From Pagrus major (taxonomy: Eukaryota > Chordata > Actinopteri > Spariformes > Sparidae), in contig NC_133223.1 in assembly GCF_040436345.1 (NCBI RefSeq), positions 27,250,910 through 27,314,909 on the forward strand: DNA of 64,000 bases, read 5' to 3'. Shown here piece after piece: positions 21,153-33,175 of this stretch. The position numbers and the translations under genes were made by a program. Under the pieces are notes generated by a model. It was not told where the DNA came from and did not search any database. It was given only the letters and a program-made list of their open reading frames with translations. Within the stretch, counting starts at the first letter, position 1. The number at the start of each line of letters is the position of its first letter.

Positions 21153-24100
21153 ATGGACACACCGATAACAATAACCGCGGACAGCGGCGCACTCGGAGTG
21201 AGACAGCGACAGCTTCCAGCTCATCTAGAATGCTACCAGGTTAGCCTTCCACAGTCCCTCGCTCCTCACGGTGCCTGCGCCAGAGACCGAAGTGAAAGCG
21301 TCGGCGCACAGCAGCTGCAGTCACTCCGCCTACAGACCGAGTCTGTTCGCATAGCGGATCAGCCGCACGGAGCGCGCGCTTCCCCCTTTCCTCGTCTCAC
21401 ATCGCAACTAGCGGCCGACAGGGTGAGCGAGTGGAACATGGCGACGTATAATAGGGACTTGCCCAGCCAGCTAACCGGCCATATGAGCCCCCCATCAGCT
21501 CCCCCAGAGCAGAGCTATCAAAGCAGACAGGGCTCTCCTATCATACAGTCATCAGCCAATCACAATATGAGCTTCCCATCATATCAGTCACCCTGGTCAG
21601 GCTCTCAAGTAGTTAACAGCACCCCTCTACCACAGCCATCCAACCTTCAGCTTGGACCTGCTAGACTGTTTCAACGTGAGCCACAACTGTCTACACTGCC
21701 ACATACCACCTCTGCAGCATTAAAGCTTCAAGCAGCAACGACCCCTGTGCCAGGTAGTAGGCAGGAGAACTACACTCTGATTCAGTCTCTGCCATCAACT
21801 GTGACATCTGCATGGGCACTGCCTCTCTCCACTACAATGAATGTGGCCATGCTACAGCCTAGTCCCCAATCATCACAAGCAGTGAGTTATGTAAGCCCAC
21901 AGATACCAGCTACATCTGGCTACCAGTCTAACCAGCCCTCTTCACTGATGGTTAACAATGTACATGACAGAGTGCCACCAGCTGCACAGCTTCAATACCT
22001 GCCCATGCAGACAATACCAGTAAATCCAGCACCAGTGCAGCAACACATTCCACTCATGTCTGCGCAGCCAGCGCAGCAACACACCCCACTCATGTCTGCA
22101 CAGCCAGCACAGCAACACACCCCACTCATGTCTGCACAGCCGGCGTATCAACCACCCCAGATAGCAACAGCTCCATATCCTGCACCACAGCTACCTGTTA
22201 CAGCTGCCACTCAGCCAGTTATCAATCCATCGCCCTACAGCCCTGCCATTCCCCTAGGGACAGTCTATCAGCCTCCATCAACCACCTTTACACAGCCAAT
22301 ATACCAGGCGCCACCACCACAACAGAACCAACATCTGCAACTCTACCAGCCTCTGTCTGCCTCCTCAACTCAGCCAGCCTATCAACTGGTGCCTGCCCCA
22401 CCTGGTTTCCCCCCTGCAACAGCCGGCATCAGCTCTACAGGTTCAGTACAGCCCCCAGTCCCAGTATACACAACTGCAGGTACCATACACCATCCAGTCC
22501 CCCAGACAGCCAGTTCCAGTACCTGAACTGCCTAAGTTGGTACATGACAGTGAGAGAGAGTTTGCTGACTTAAAAATGGCGCTGGACCATCTGCTCAATC
22601 CACACACTGAACTTTCTGAACATTACAAATACCGTGTGCTTATGGAACACTTGGTCCTGGACGAAGCCAAGCTAATAGCTCAGTCATGCAGACATTATGT
22701 ACAACCCTACACCGCTGCCATGCAAGCTTTGCAGAGACAGTACGGGCAGCCACATCAATTGGCACAAAGTGAGATTGCAGCCATCCTGAACTCTCCTGAT
22801 CTCAAATCAGGAGACCCCAAAACCTTCCAGAGCTTCGCCCTCAACGTTGATCTGCTAGTGGGAATGCTAACTTCATTGAAAGGGCCAAATGGGATGGAAG
22901 TGATGTCTACTGGCCATGTTGACCGGCTACTTAGCAAACTCCCTAGACACATGAGGGACAACTTTGTGGAGCATCTACAGGTTCAGGGGCGCCTCAGCAC
23001 CAGCAGCCTAAACCCATACAACCTCAGAGACCTCGCAGAGTGGCTCAAGGTGAAGGCAGAAGCTCAGAGACTGTCCGCAAAAATGGCACAGCGCCATCGA
23101 GCTGAAGGAGCACAGCCCGCCAAGAGAGACAGACCTGTCCCTACTCCCCGGCCTCGGACTCTGTCTCTGTGTATCACGGCGTAGACCAGTCCAAATCAGC
23201 TGAGATGCCTCGGCCAGCAGCTAAGCAGCAAAGGTTTAAAAGGATGTGTCTCTTCTGTAAGAGTACAGAGCACTATTTGTCACAGTGTCCAGACATTATT
23301 CAACGCTCAACACAAGAAATTGAGAAGTGGATAGCAGATGGCAAGCGCTGTCGCAACTGCGGCTGTACTAACCACGACGAAGAGAGCTGCACCTTAAAGA
23401 AACCATGCAGTGAATGTCAGCAAATCCACCTGAGAGTGTTGCATAACGTCGCCAGGCCAGGCCCCCGCGTTTACCTCATCACACCCAAAGACTGCACCTC
23501 AGCTGCTAACTCTATGCAAGGAGGCAAAGTATACCTCAAGGTGGTGCCAATCATTGTCAGTCATGGGACAGAATCACTGCAGACCTATGCAATCCTCGAT
23601 GATGGGGCTGAACGCACCATAGTACTGCCAGCTGCAGTTCGACACCTGGGGCTCAGAGGCAGAGCAGAATCCCTCACCCTGCAGACTGTTCGTCAGGATG
23701 TTGTTCACCTCGCTGGAGCATCAGTTGACTTCCATGTAGCCTCTCCAGCAACGCCATCAAAACAGCACCTTGTTGAGAGAGCCTACACAGCAGATCGACT
23801 CACCCTGACAGAGCAATCCTACCCAATAGTAACACTCCAGAGGCGCTACTGCCACCTGAGAGAATTACAACTGCAGAGCTTCAACAATGTGTAACCACTG
23901 CTGCTTATTGGTGCAGATTATACTCACCTGATCACGGCTACAGAACCTGTGAGGTTTGGCCCAAAGGGAGGACCTGTAGCCATCCATACAGCACTCGGCT
24001 GGGCGCTCCAGGGTCAAGATGGTTCCCAGTCTCATGCTGCCTCATGCTACTACACCGCCTTCAGGCCAACACCAGATGACATCTATCAACACGTCGAACG

Positions 24101-27100
24101 CCTTTGGCAGCTTGATGTGCTTCCATTCCGTACTGAGCGGTTAGCAGTGCGGTCCCGCCTGGACCAGGAGGCAGTGGGAGTCTTAGGAGCACGCACTAAG
24201 AGAGTGAAGGTTGGTGACACACTTCGCTACGCCACACCTCTGCTCCGGGTAAAGGGTGCACCACCACTGAAGGCAGATGTTGAAGCAGTGATGCTAAAGC
24301 TACGCAGTACAGAGAGACGACTACTTAAAGACCCTGTCAAAGCTAAAATATATGAAGCAGAGATCCAGAAGCTTATAGATGGTGGGTGTGTCACAAACCT
24401 CCAGGAGGGAGAAGAAAGCAGCTCCAGTGAGTCATGGTTCATACCTCATCACCTCGTCCACCACAATGGAAAACATCGCCTGGTCTTCGACTGCTCCTTT
24501 AATCATGGTGGTCTCTCTCTCAACGAGCAGCTGCTCCCAGGTCCAACCCTTGGACCGTCTCTCATTGGAGTCCTCCTGCGGTTCCGCCAGCACGCTGTCG
24601 CCATCAGTGGAGACATCCGACCCATGTTCCACCAGGTTCGGCTTCTGCCTGAGGACCGGCCGTTGCTAAGGTTCGTTTGGAGAAACCTGCAAAGAGAGAA
24701 GCAGCCTGATGTCTACCAATGGCAAGTCTTGCCATTTGGTACCACGAGCAGCCCGTGTTGTGCAACATTTGCTCTGCAAAAACATGTCAAGGAAAGTGCT
24801 GCAGGAAACGAAGACGTCCTTCAGTCCGTCGAACAGTCTTTTTACGTGGACAATTGTCTTCAGAGCCTGTCAACGACAGAGTCAGCCAAGCTTCTAGTAG
24901 ACAAGATGCGACAGTGTCTGGCCTCAGGAGGATTTGAGATTCGACAGTGGGCAAGTAACTTCTCATCTGTTGTCTCCCACAGCCAAAGCCTCCAGAGAGT
25001 GAGACCCCTACTATGAGATACATATATAAGGTGCTCGCCCGCCAGTATGATCCGCTTGGGATCATTATCCTGTACACTACACGGGCCAAGATCCTTGTCC
25101 AGAGACTGTGGGCAAAGAAGAGGAGCTGGGACGACCCAAACCTCCCTCCTGACATCCTCCAGGCGTGGTCTAGTTGGGAGAGAGAACTCCCCGAGCTGGC
25201 AAACATCTCCATCCCTCGAACTTATGCACCATTGGGGGTTGCTACTGACACCACAGAGTACACCCTACATGTCTTCTGTGACTCCTCTGAGCAAGCATAC
25301 GGTTCAGTGGCGTACCTCACAACAACAAGTGATGACACTGTTCATGTCTCATTCGTCATGGCAAGGTCTAGGGTGGCCCCCAAACGCCAGCAGTCGATGC
25401 CACGGTTAGAGCTCTGTGCAGCGCTGACAGGAGCCCAGCTGTCCTCCCTCATTCACAAAGAGCTCACCGTATGTATTGCCCAGACCTTTTTATGGACTGA
25501 TTCCACGACAGTTCTCACCTGGCTGACATCTCAATCCTTTAGGTTCAAGGTCTTCGTGGGGACCCGGGTTTCTGAGATCCAGGAATTGACTGCCTCACAC
25601 ACCTGGCGGTATGTGGATACAGCTAGCAATCCAGCCGATGATCTCACACGTGGCAAGACTTTAGCTGAGCTGGCAGCACCAAGTCGGTGGATCCAGGGAC
25701 CAGCATTCCTTCAACGTCCACCGGATGAATGGCCATCACGTCCTAGCACCACAGAGCCAGAGGATAGTAGTGAGTTAAAACAGAGTGTTTTTTGTGCCCT
25801 CACACAGACAAGCTCACCACTCAAGATACCAGATATCACTGAGTTCGGCAGTTGGAGAGAGCTGGTCAAGGCTACTCAGCAGTCTCTTCATGGGGCGGCG
25901 GCTGACTCTGCTTCGCCTCTGTGTGACCTTCGAGATGCAGAAGTTCACCTGCTGAAGACCAGTCAAGCAGATTGCTTCTCCGAGGAAGTCAGATGCCTCA
26001 GAGCCGACAAGCCTGTGCCCCCCAGCAGTAAGCTGAGTGCGCTCGCTCCAGAATTAGACCCTGAAATGGGTCCTATCCGTGTCGGAGGACGCCTGCGCCG
26101 CTTAGACAGCTCTAGCCCCACTGACATTCACCCGATACTGCTGGATCCACATCATGCAGTTACCAAGCTCCTCATTAATGGATACTCAACTACACCACCC
26201 TGGGCCTGAGAGGGTGTTTGCAGAGATGAGGCGTCATTACTGGATTTTGCGGGGAAGGCAGGCTATTAAGAAGTATCAGAGAGCTTGTGCTGGTTGTATG
26301 AAGTGGAGAGGGAAGCCAGTGGTGCCGAGGATGGCAGATCTGCCCTCTGCCCGTCTGCGGCTGCTCAAGCCTCCGTTCTTCTCAACAGGCATGGACTGCT
26401 TCGGGCCGTACATGGTCAAGGCTGGGAGGCGAAGTGAAAAGCGCTGGGGGATTATTTTTAAATGTCTCACGACGCGGTGTATACATCTGGATCTGCTCAC
26501 CAGTCTCGACACAGATGCTTTCCTCCTAGCACTGAGACGGTTCATCGCACAGAGGGGCACCCCCTTTGAGGTCCTCTCTGACCAGGGGACTAACTTCAGA
26601 GGGGCAGATAAGGAGCTGAAGGAGGCCTTTGCAGCAATGGAGTCACAGTTGCAGGAGAGGCTTGCAGAAAACCAGATTAAGTTCTGTTTTAACCCGCCAG
26701 CATCTCCCCACTTTGGTGGTGTCTGGGAGCGTGAGATTCAATCAGTCAAGAAATCCCTGCAAGTGGTCATAGGTGCACAAGTGCTCCAAGAAGAGGTTCT
26801 GCTCACACTCCTCATCGAGGTGGAAGGCATCCTCAATGCCAAGCCTTTAGGATATGTATCTTCGGATGTGGCCGACCCAGACCCAGTGACGCCTAGCATG
26901 TTGTTCATGGGGCGGCAGGATGCCTCTCTCCCACAAGTCGCTTATGCTCCTGACACCCTCACCAGGAGGCGCTGGCGTCATTGCCAGATGATGGCGGACC
27001 ACTTCTGGACACAGTTCATCAGAAACTACTTACCCACTCTTCAAACCCGCCAGAGGTGGCGCCAACACACAGATCATCTCCTCCTGGACACAGTTGTGAT

Positions 27101-27278
27101 GATTGTTGATCCTCAGCTTCCACGTGCTCACTGGCCAATGGGAAGGGTGGTCAAGCTGAATGCAAGTGATGATGGATGTATACGAACAGCTGAGGTCAGA
27201 GTTGGCAAGAAGACTTACCTGAGACCGGTGGCTCGGCTGGTCCAGCTATCAGCTCTTCCTGAAGATAATCCTGGTTAA
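21153..27278 (+). pseudogene. BEL copy B gag-pol region, fossil
   Basis: Parts in order with rough positions: a gag-like region with a long Pro/Gln/Ser-rich N-terminal part (21153-23180) including a 36-bp tandem repeat; two CCHC knuckles (23245-23420); an aspartic protease around an LDDGAERT-type active site (about 23490-23760); RT (about 24270-25010); an RNase H-like region (about 25200-25760); an integrase zinc finger and catalytic core (about 26170-26760) with DCFGPY, SDQGTNF and GGVWERE blocks; and the C-terminal integrase extension. The order protease-RT-RNase H-integrase, the H2C2 finger and the C-terminal domain define the family as BEL/Pao. The frame is interrupted about five times and the element is not expected to move by itself. 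Confidence 0.88.
22038..22145 (+). repeat. Three tandem 36-bp repeats in BEL gag
   Basis: Three consecutive 36-bp units encode a 12-residue Q-Q-H-x-P-L-M-S-A-Q-P-A repeat inside the Pro/Gln-rich gag-like region. The second and third units are almost identical, consistent with recent slippage. Confidence 0.85.
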
Positions 27279-27337
27279 AGGACTCTTGTGGGAATTTATG
27301 GTTTGTTACAAAATAGCCATGCTATTTAGGGGGCGGC

Positions 27338-27669
27338 TGTTATAAATTCCCCATGCATATTAGTAAGATGTTCATTGTTAATAGTATAATTCATTCATAA
27401 CAGTATAAGTTTGATTATCTGAATAATTTCAGTCAGGCATTTTTTAGTCAGTCTGTTTTGGGTCAGGCAATTTACCGAGACAGCAATATTTACATTTTGG
27501 GGTCCTGATGAGTCAGCGTTGTTGAAGGATACATGTACTGACTGGCTGCTGAAAAAGTTCTATATAAAGAGTTAAAACGTCAATCGGTGTGCTTCTTGCT
27601 CTCTAACCGGAGTACGCTCACGGGTGAAGTGTCCCCAGCACAACAGTTTCCCCCCAAGTATCTTTAATA
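27338..27669 (+). repeat. 3' LTR of BEL copy B
   Basis: 332-bp direct repeat preceded by the polypurine tract AGGGGGCGGC and followed by GACAG. It is closer to the copy A LTR at 2702-3033 (about two differences by eye) than to its own 5' LTR, as expected if the insertion is older than the block duplication. Confidence 0.92.
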
Positions 27670-27674
27670 GACAG

Positions 27675-29015
27675 GAAATGACGTTCAGTTGTTTATCAGT
27701 TCAAAGTTGGTCACGTTGCATTCATGAAGCCTAGACAATTTACTGCCACCATTTGTGTACCTTCTTTTAGACAGAACCATCTGTGAGTTTTACAATATAG
27801 GAGTGTGTTTTGTTCATATCAAGTGATTATTTGAATGAGTTATATCAACTATTTTGCAAAGTATGCAAGCAAAGTTTTAGTTAATGGTAGCATGCATGTT
27901 GAATATATAGCACCTAATTACAGCTAATATTTACCTTTTGTGCTTATTCTTTTTTAAAAGATGATAGATTATAGTGCTTAACATGGTTAAATAGGAGAGA
28001 AAAATTCTGCTTTAAGAAACGTATCCTAAGCTTATCTGTACTTACCCTCTCATTTACCTGTATGTTGTAATAATATCTGAAAAGGAAGAATATGGTGTTA
28101 CTTACCAACGTACATTTTTTACTTGTTACTTACCTGCTTACCTGTACATGACCTTATACCCTATACCTTGTGTCATATTATTTTTGTGTTTTCAGTTTTT
28201 TCACTTTGCCATATAAAAGCCTGCTAAATACAACACTCGACTGTTCCCTGAAGGAAAGAGTATGGTTAAAGTCTCATTCCCTTCTCGTCAAAAACTGACG
28301 CTGTGGGATTGCAGGACAGGTCAGTTTTTGACGAATTCAGAGTGACACTTAAGATCTTTTTTTTTTTTTTTTAATACAACCTCTAAAAGGTACGACGTCA
28401 CCACAGCAACATATTACCATGCCTGTTTTATTTTGCAGTTGAGCTATCTTGTCGGACTGTTTGTTTTTCTTCGGCCATCCAGAAGGTGTTGTCCCTCTGT
28501 CCTACTGCATATATTACTCCATTTTGCTTAGCATCCTGTTGGTCCTAGCGTGTTTCTGTATTTCCTCTTTTAAATTTGAAATTCTGCAGTGTATGATAGG
28601 AGACATGTATTAGACTAATAACAGCAAAATTTAGACTGGTAACACAACAGGCCGCTCTTAAAACATATTTGTGAAATCGGAAATTGGAGAGAGGAGCTAG
28701 TTTACTGTCAATTCCTTTATAGCATAAGTAGCCTACAGTGTGTCAAAGAAATCATTTTCCACGTTATCAAAATTATACATTTGAACATTGTTGGAGAATT
28801 CTGCTCTACAAGTGCCATAAAGTTCTATATTGTTATTTTCATGTGCTGCATTTACAGTAGATTGCAACATCTTGAAAATAAGAGGATTGATTGGCTGGTT
28901 TGATTTCTAAGCGTGTGTGTCGATGTAGTCATACAAGATATTTAAAAGTGAGGAGAGAGAGCAGACACTGTGAGGGACAGAGTTACCCTTCACATGAACA
29001 ACAAGTTTTCTAACC
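27675..29015 (+). other. Spacer BEL copy B-OR6
   Basis: 1.34 kb, near-identical to 3039-4377: TTACC cluster (about 28040-28150), a short hairpin near 28286-28335 and the proximal block before OR6. No gene seen. Confidence 0.75.
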
Positions 29016-29948
29016 ATGATGGATAATGTTTCTCAAATAAGAATGTTTTTTCTTTCAGGTTTAAATGAAACAAATAACCACAGATTTACTCTCTTCTTTC
29101 TCACTTTACTTTGTTACTGTGTGATTTTGCTGGTAAATATTTCTGTTATTGGGACCATCATCATGGATAAAAACCTGCATGAACCAATGTATATTTTAGT
29201 ATGTACTTTATGCATGAATGCACTTTATGGGACAACAGGTTTCTACCCCAAGTTTCTCTGGGATCTGCTTTCTCCTGTTCATGTTATCTCTTATTCTGGA
29301 TGCCTTGTTCAGGCTCAAATAATTGCCTCATTTGCCTGCGCTGATCCGTCTATTCTTTCAGTCATGGCATATGACAGATATGTTGCTATATGTCGACCAC
29401 TGAAGTACCACTCTGTCATGTCAAGGCAAAGACTCATTGCATTTGTCTGTTTCTCTTGGCTAATGGCTTTTTTTATTGTAGCTGCAAATATGTTTTTAAC
29501 ATCTAGATTAAAGTTATGCAGCCCATATATCTCCAGATTGTTTTGTGTGAATTGGACGATTGTTAAACTCGCTTGTTTCCCAGCTGAAACTGCTGTTAAC
29601 AGTATAGGGACGTACATAACAATGATCATTTACTTATTTCATGGTTTATTCATAGTTCTTTCCTACATGTATCTCATTAAAACATGTGTGAATTCAATAG
29701 AAAACAGGGCAAAGTTCATGCAAACATGTGTGCCACATTTAACCTCCTTACTCATTTTTCTTGTAAGTATACTTTTTGATGTAATGACTATTCGATTTGG
29801 TTCAAAAGATTTCCCTCAAAACTTTAAAAACTTTGGTGCAATAGAAATTCTTGTCATACCTCCCTTAATGAATCCATTAATTTACGGTTTCAAATTGACC
29901 AAAATTCGAAACAGAATTCTGGTTGTTCTTACTTTAAAAACTAAATGA
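29016..29948 (+). CDS. Odorant receptor OR6 (copy of OR1)
   Basis: 310 residues, identical in protein to OR1, including the TM3 proline at 111, lysine at ICL2 position 130 and the S173-R174-L175 sequence in ECL2. Upstream and downstream flanks also match OR1 closely, so this is the OR1 locus of the second block. It retains every motif required for a working receptor apart from the question raised by P111. Confidence 0.95.
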   Translation: MMDNVSQIRMFFLSGLNETNNHRFTLFFLTLLCYCVILLVNISVIGTIIMDKNLHEPMYILVCTLCMNALYGTTGFYPKFLWDLLSPVHVISYSGCLVQAQIIASFACADPSILSVMAYDRYVAICRPLKYHSVMSRQRLIAFVCFSWLMAFFIVAANMFLTSRLKLCSPYISRLFCVNWTIVKLACFPAETAVNSIGTYITMIIYLFHGLFIVLSYMYLIKTCVNSIENRAKFMQTCVPHLTSLLIFLVSILFDVMTIRFGSKDFPQNFKNFGAIEILVIPPLMNPLIYGFKLTKIRNRILVVLTLKTK

Positions 29949-32242
29949 CTTCTATCTTATATATTAAGGAAACTTACATTCCTATGTCTGATGTTCTTCC
30001 CTAAATTTGCACTGTTTAAACAGCTGTTTGCTGTGGCTGTCAGAGTTACATGTAATATCCTCAAGAGTGTTTGCACATTTAGCAAAAGTGAGCTTGTTAA
30101 TCCTTGAAGAATGTATTTTTAGCTGAAAGTTTAATTTCATTTAACTGAAATTTGCATTGATTTTTGGGAATTGGATATTTTTTAGATTTACAGTGTTGAA
30201 CCATATGTATCGCTATCTCATTTGGTGACGCTTTTAAAATTATGATGATTAGGTGTTGTGCTCTTTATTAGCTTCATTTTGAATATTCACATTATTCACA
30301 TTCAGCCAATGGTCTACTCAGTTGTATAGTGATTCCTGTTGTAGAACATGTGTGTGCAAGTCTCAGGTAATTCATGCAAAAAGTTTGATATGTCATTATT
30401 AAATTGTCATTCATCATGCTGTACTGTGTGCAATGATGTGTCTACATGTATTTAAACTGCAATACAAAAACAATCCTGCTCCTTTACTTCCAAATCTTCA
30501 TAATTACATGGATCATCAACTGATGAGGATGCTGAATATTTTTCTAAGGACATGAAGGTTTATAGCCTCAGTCTTTCAGCATGATATCATGTATGTAGCA
30601 AATGCACCTTCAAGACATTTTCTCAATGAAGAACTTTTGTTGAACAGAGAGGTCATTTAAAACAAAAAGTCACCTTGACACAGTTTTCAACTATTAAGAA
30701 ATGGGCTACTTAGTGAGCAAGCTACAATAAAATCTGTTAACAGTGACAAGTCATCTGAACTGGCTGTAAATTGATGATCACTGGCGAGTAGTGACGATCC
30801 TGTTCTTTTTTATCTCTGTGTAATTAAACATTATTTCAAATATTATTAACAATTCTGAGTGATAAACCTGCATTTGAGTCAAATAAGCTAGTATGGACGT
30901 GACGCCATGACTTCAGCTCTTTATAGAACATGCTGAAACCAACAGTAGGCCTATACTTCCATCTACGAACATCCAGTCCTTTGCTCTGGGATTGACTGTT
31001 AGCTAAGCATGTATACATGCAGGTTCCACTGATAATTGTGACAAACTTACTAGTCGGAATCTGTTGTACTTTTGAAGACAATGGGTTTTAAACTTTGGAC
31101 AGAAGAAAACATCAGCAGTTGCTCATTTTTACTCAGTAACTGATTTTATTAGCAGCTGGCAAGCTAGCTAGTTAACATTTTCTCTAAGTTGGTTGTTGAC
31201 ATTGTCTCTAGTTGAGTTTTTGTTGTTGACTATATAACCTTGCAAGGTTCTTGCATGTGTGCATTGATATGGATTCAGACAGAAGTTAGACAGCAAACCT
31301 GACATCATTGTCGTGGACGAGAGCAGAACAGTAAAATTATGTGAGGCTGGCAGCGACAACCGATGACGGTTACGGTGGAGGGCGTTGCCGTTGAAATTTA
31401 GATTACAAAAACCTATTAATAGAATAATTGCATTATATAACATCATTTCATCCATTCGTTTTAAAGGGCCTATTTGTAAGAAAGGCAGATTTTTGAGTCT
31501 CATTCCCGACTGGTCAAAAACTTAAGCTGTGGGATTTTAGGACGGGTCAGCCGCCATTCCAAAGTTTTACTTCTTGATGCATTGACAATGAGACTTAAAA
31601 AGTGTATTTTTTGTTACAAATACGTCCTTTAAAAAATACGATGACACCACTGCAACATATTACCATGCCTGTTTTTTTGGTTTTTTTTAACAGTGGATCG
31701 ATTTTCTCGAACTATTTGTTTTTCCAGTTCCATCCAGCAGGTGCTGTCCCTCTTTCCTACTGAACGTATTACTTCTTAGCATCCTGTTGGTCCGTGCATT
31801 TTTCTGTATTTCCTCTTTTAAATTTGAAATTCTGCAGAGTACGATAGGAGACGTGTATTAGACTCAAAGGGGAAAATTTAGACAGGCCGCTCTAAAACAT
31901 CTTTGTGAAACCAGAGTGGGGAGCTAGTTTATTGTCAATGCCTTTATAGCATGAATAGCCCACAGTGTGCCGAAGAAATCATTTTCCAAGTAAGGAAAAT
32001 TATACATTTAATGGAAGTTCAAGAGTTCTGCTCTCCAAGTGCCATAAAGGTCTATACTGTTATTTTCATGCGCTGCATTTACAGTAGATTGCATCATTTT
32101 GAAAATAAGAGGATTGATTGGCTGGTTTAATTTCTAAGCGTGTGTGTCGATGTAGTCAGACAAGATATTAAAAAGTGAGGAGAGAGAGCAGACACTGTGA
32201 GGGACAGAGTTACCCTTCACAGGAACAACAAGTTTTCTAACC
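29949..32242 (+). other. Spacer OR6-OR7
   Basis: 2.3 kb, the second-block copy of the OR1-OR2 spacer, carrying a poly(A)-like CAATAAAAT near 30725-30733, the coding-like relic near 31289 and the proximal block. Around 30780-31080 it resembles the OR4-OR5 spacer more than the OR1-OR2 spacer at several positions, hinting at exchange between the copies. Confidence 0.7.
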
Positions 32243-33175
32243 ATGATGGATAATGTTTCTCAAATAAGAATGTTTTTTCTTTTAGGTTTAAATGAAACAA
32301 ATAACCACAGATTTACTCTCTTTTTTCTCACTTTACTCTGTTACTGTGTGACTTTGCTGGTAAATATTTCTGTTATTGGGACCATCATCATGGATAAAAA
32401 CCTGCATGAACCAATGTATATTTTAGTATGTACTTTTTGCATGAATGGACTTTATGGGACAACAGGTTTCTATCCCAAGTTTCTCTGGGATGTGCTTTCT
32501 CCTGTTCATGTCATCTCTTACTCTGGATGTCTTGTTCAGGCTCAAGTAATTATGTCATTTGTCTGCAGTGAGCTGTCTGTTCTTTCTGTCATGGCATATG
32601 ACAGATATGTGGCTATATGTCGACCACTGCAGTACCACTCTGTCATGTCAAAGCAAAGACTCATTACATTAGTCTGTTACTCTTGGCTTATGCCTTTTTT
32701 CATTGTAGCCACAAATATGTTTTTAACATCTGGATTAAGGTTATGCAGCCCATATATCACCGGATTTTTTTGTGTGAATTGGACGATTGTTAAACTTGCT
32801 TGTTTCCCAGCTGAAACTGCTGTTAACAACATAGTTGCATACATTATGATAATCATATATTTATTTCATGGTATATTAATAGTTCTATCCTACATGTATC
32901 TCATTAAAACATGTGAAAATTCTATAGAGAACAAGGCAAAATTCATGCAAACGTGTGTGCCACATTTAACCTCCTTGCTTATTTTTTTTGTAACTATCGT
33001 TTTTGATGTAATTATTTTGCGATTTGGTTCAAAAGCTTTCCCTCAAACCTTTAAAAACTTTGCTGCAATTGAAATTCTTGTCATACCTCCCTTAATAAAT
33101 CCATTAATTTATGGGTTCAAATTGACCAAAATTCGAAACAGAGTTCTGGGTGTTCTTACTTTAAAATTTAAATGA
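32243..33175 (+). CDS. Odorant receptor OR7 (copy of OR2)
   Basis: 310 residues, differing from OR2 by V for L at position 84 (WDVLSP at the end of TM2) and V for L at 256 (TM6, FDVIILRF). The V256 form is shared with OR9 and OR10, so OR2 and OR5 are the odd ones there. All motifs are intact. Its 3' flank carries the same perfect palindrome as OR2. Confidence 0.95.
   Translation: MMDNVSQIRMFFLLGLNETNNHRFTLFFLTLLCYCVTLLVNISVIGTIIMDKNLHEPMYILVCTFCMNGLYGTTGFYPKFLWDVLSPVHVISYSGCLVQAQVIMSFVCSELSVLSVMAYDRYVAICRPLQYHSVMSKQRLITLVCYSWLMPFFIVATNMFLTSGLRLCSPYITGFFCVNWTIVKLACFPAETAVNNIVAYIMIIIYLFHGILIVLSYMYLIKTCENSIENKAKFMQTCVPHLTSLLIFFVTIVFDVIILRFGSKAFPQTFKNFAAIEILVIPPLINPLIYGFKLTKIRNRVLGVLTLKFK

Larger units (their letters stand above)
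20802..27669 (+). mobile_element. BEL/Pao LTR retrotransposon, copy B (full length, both LTRs)
   Basis: 6.87-kb element bounded by LTRs of 311 bp (20802-21112) and 332 bp (27338-27669) and by the 5-bp target duplication GACAG (20797-20801 and 27670-27674). Five bp is usual for BEL/Pao. Internal parts in order: primer binding site, a gag-like Pro/Gln/Ser-rich region, two CCHC zinc knuckles, an aspartic protease, RT, RNase H, integrase and a polypurine tract (about 27327-27337). The element is full in structure but its reading frame is broken, about five breaks in all. The two LTRs differ at about three bases plus two length differences by eye (roughly 1 percent), so insertion was recent on a fish timescale, probably within a few million years. 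It sits at the same site as copy A. Confidence 0.93.
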
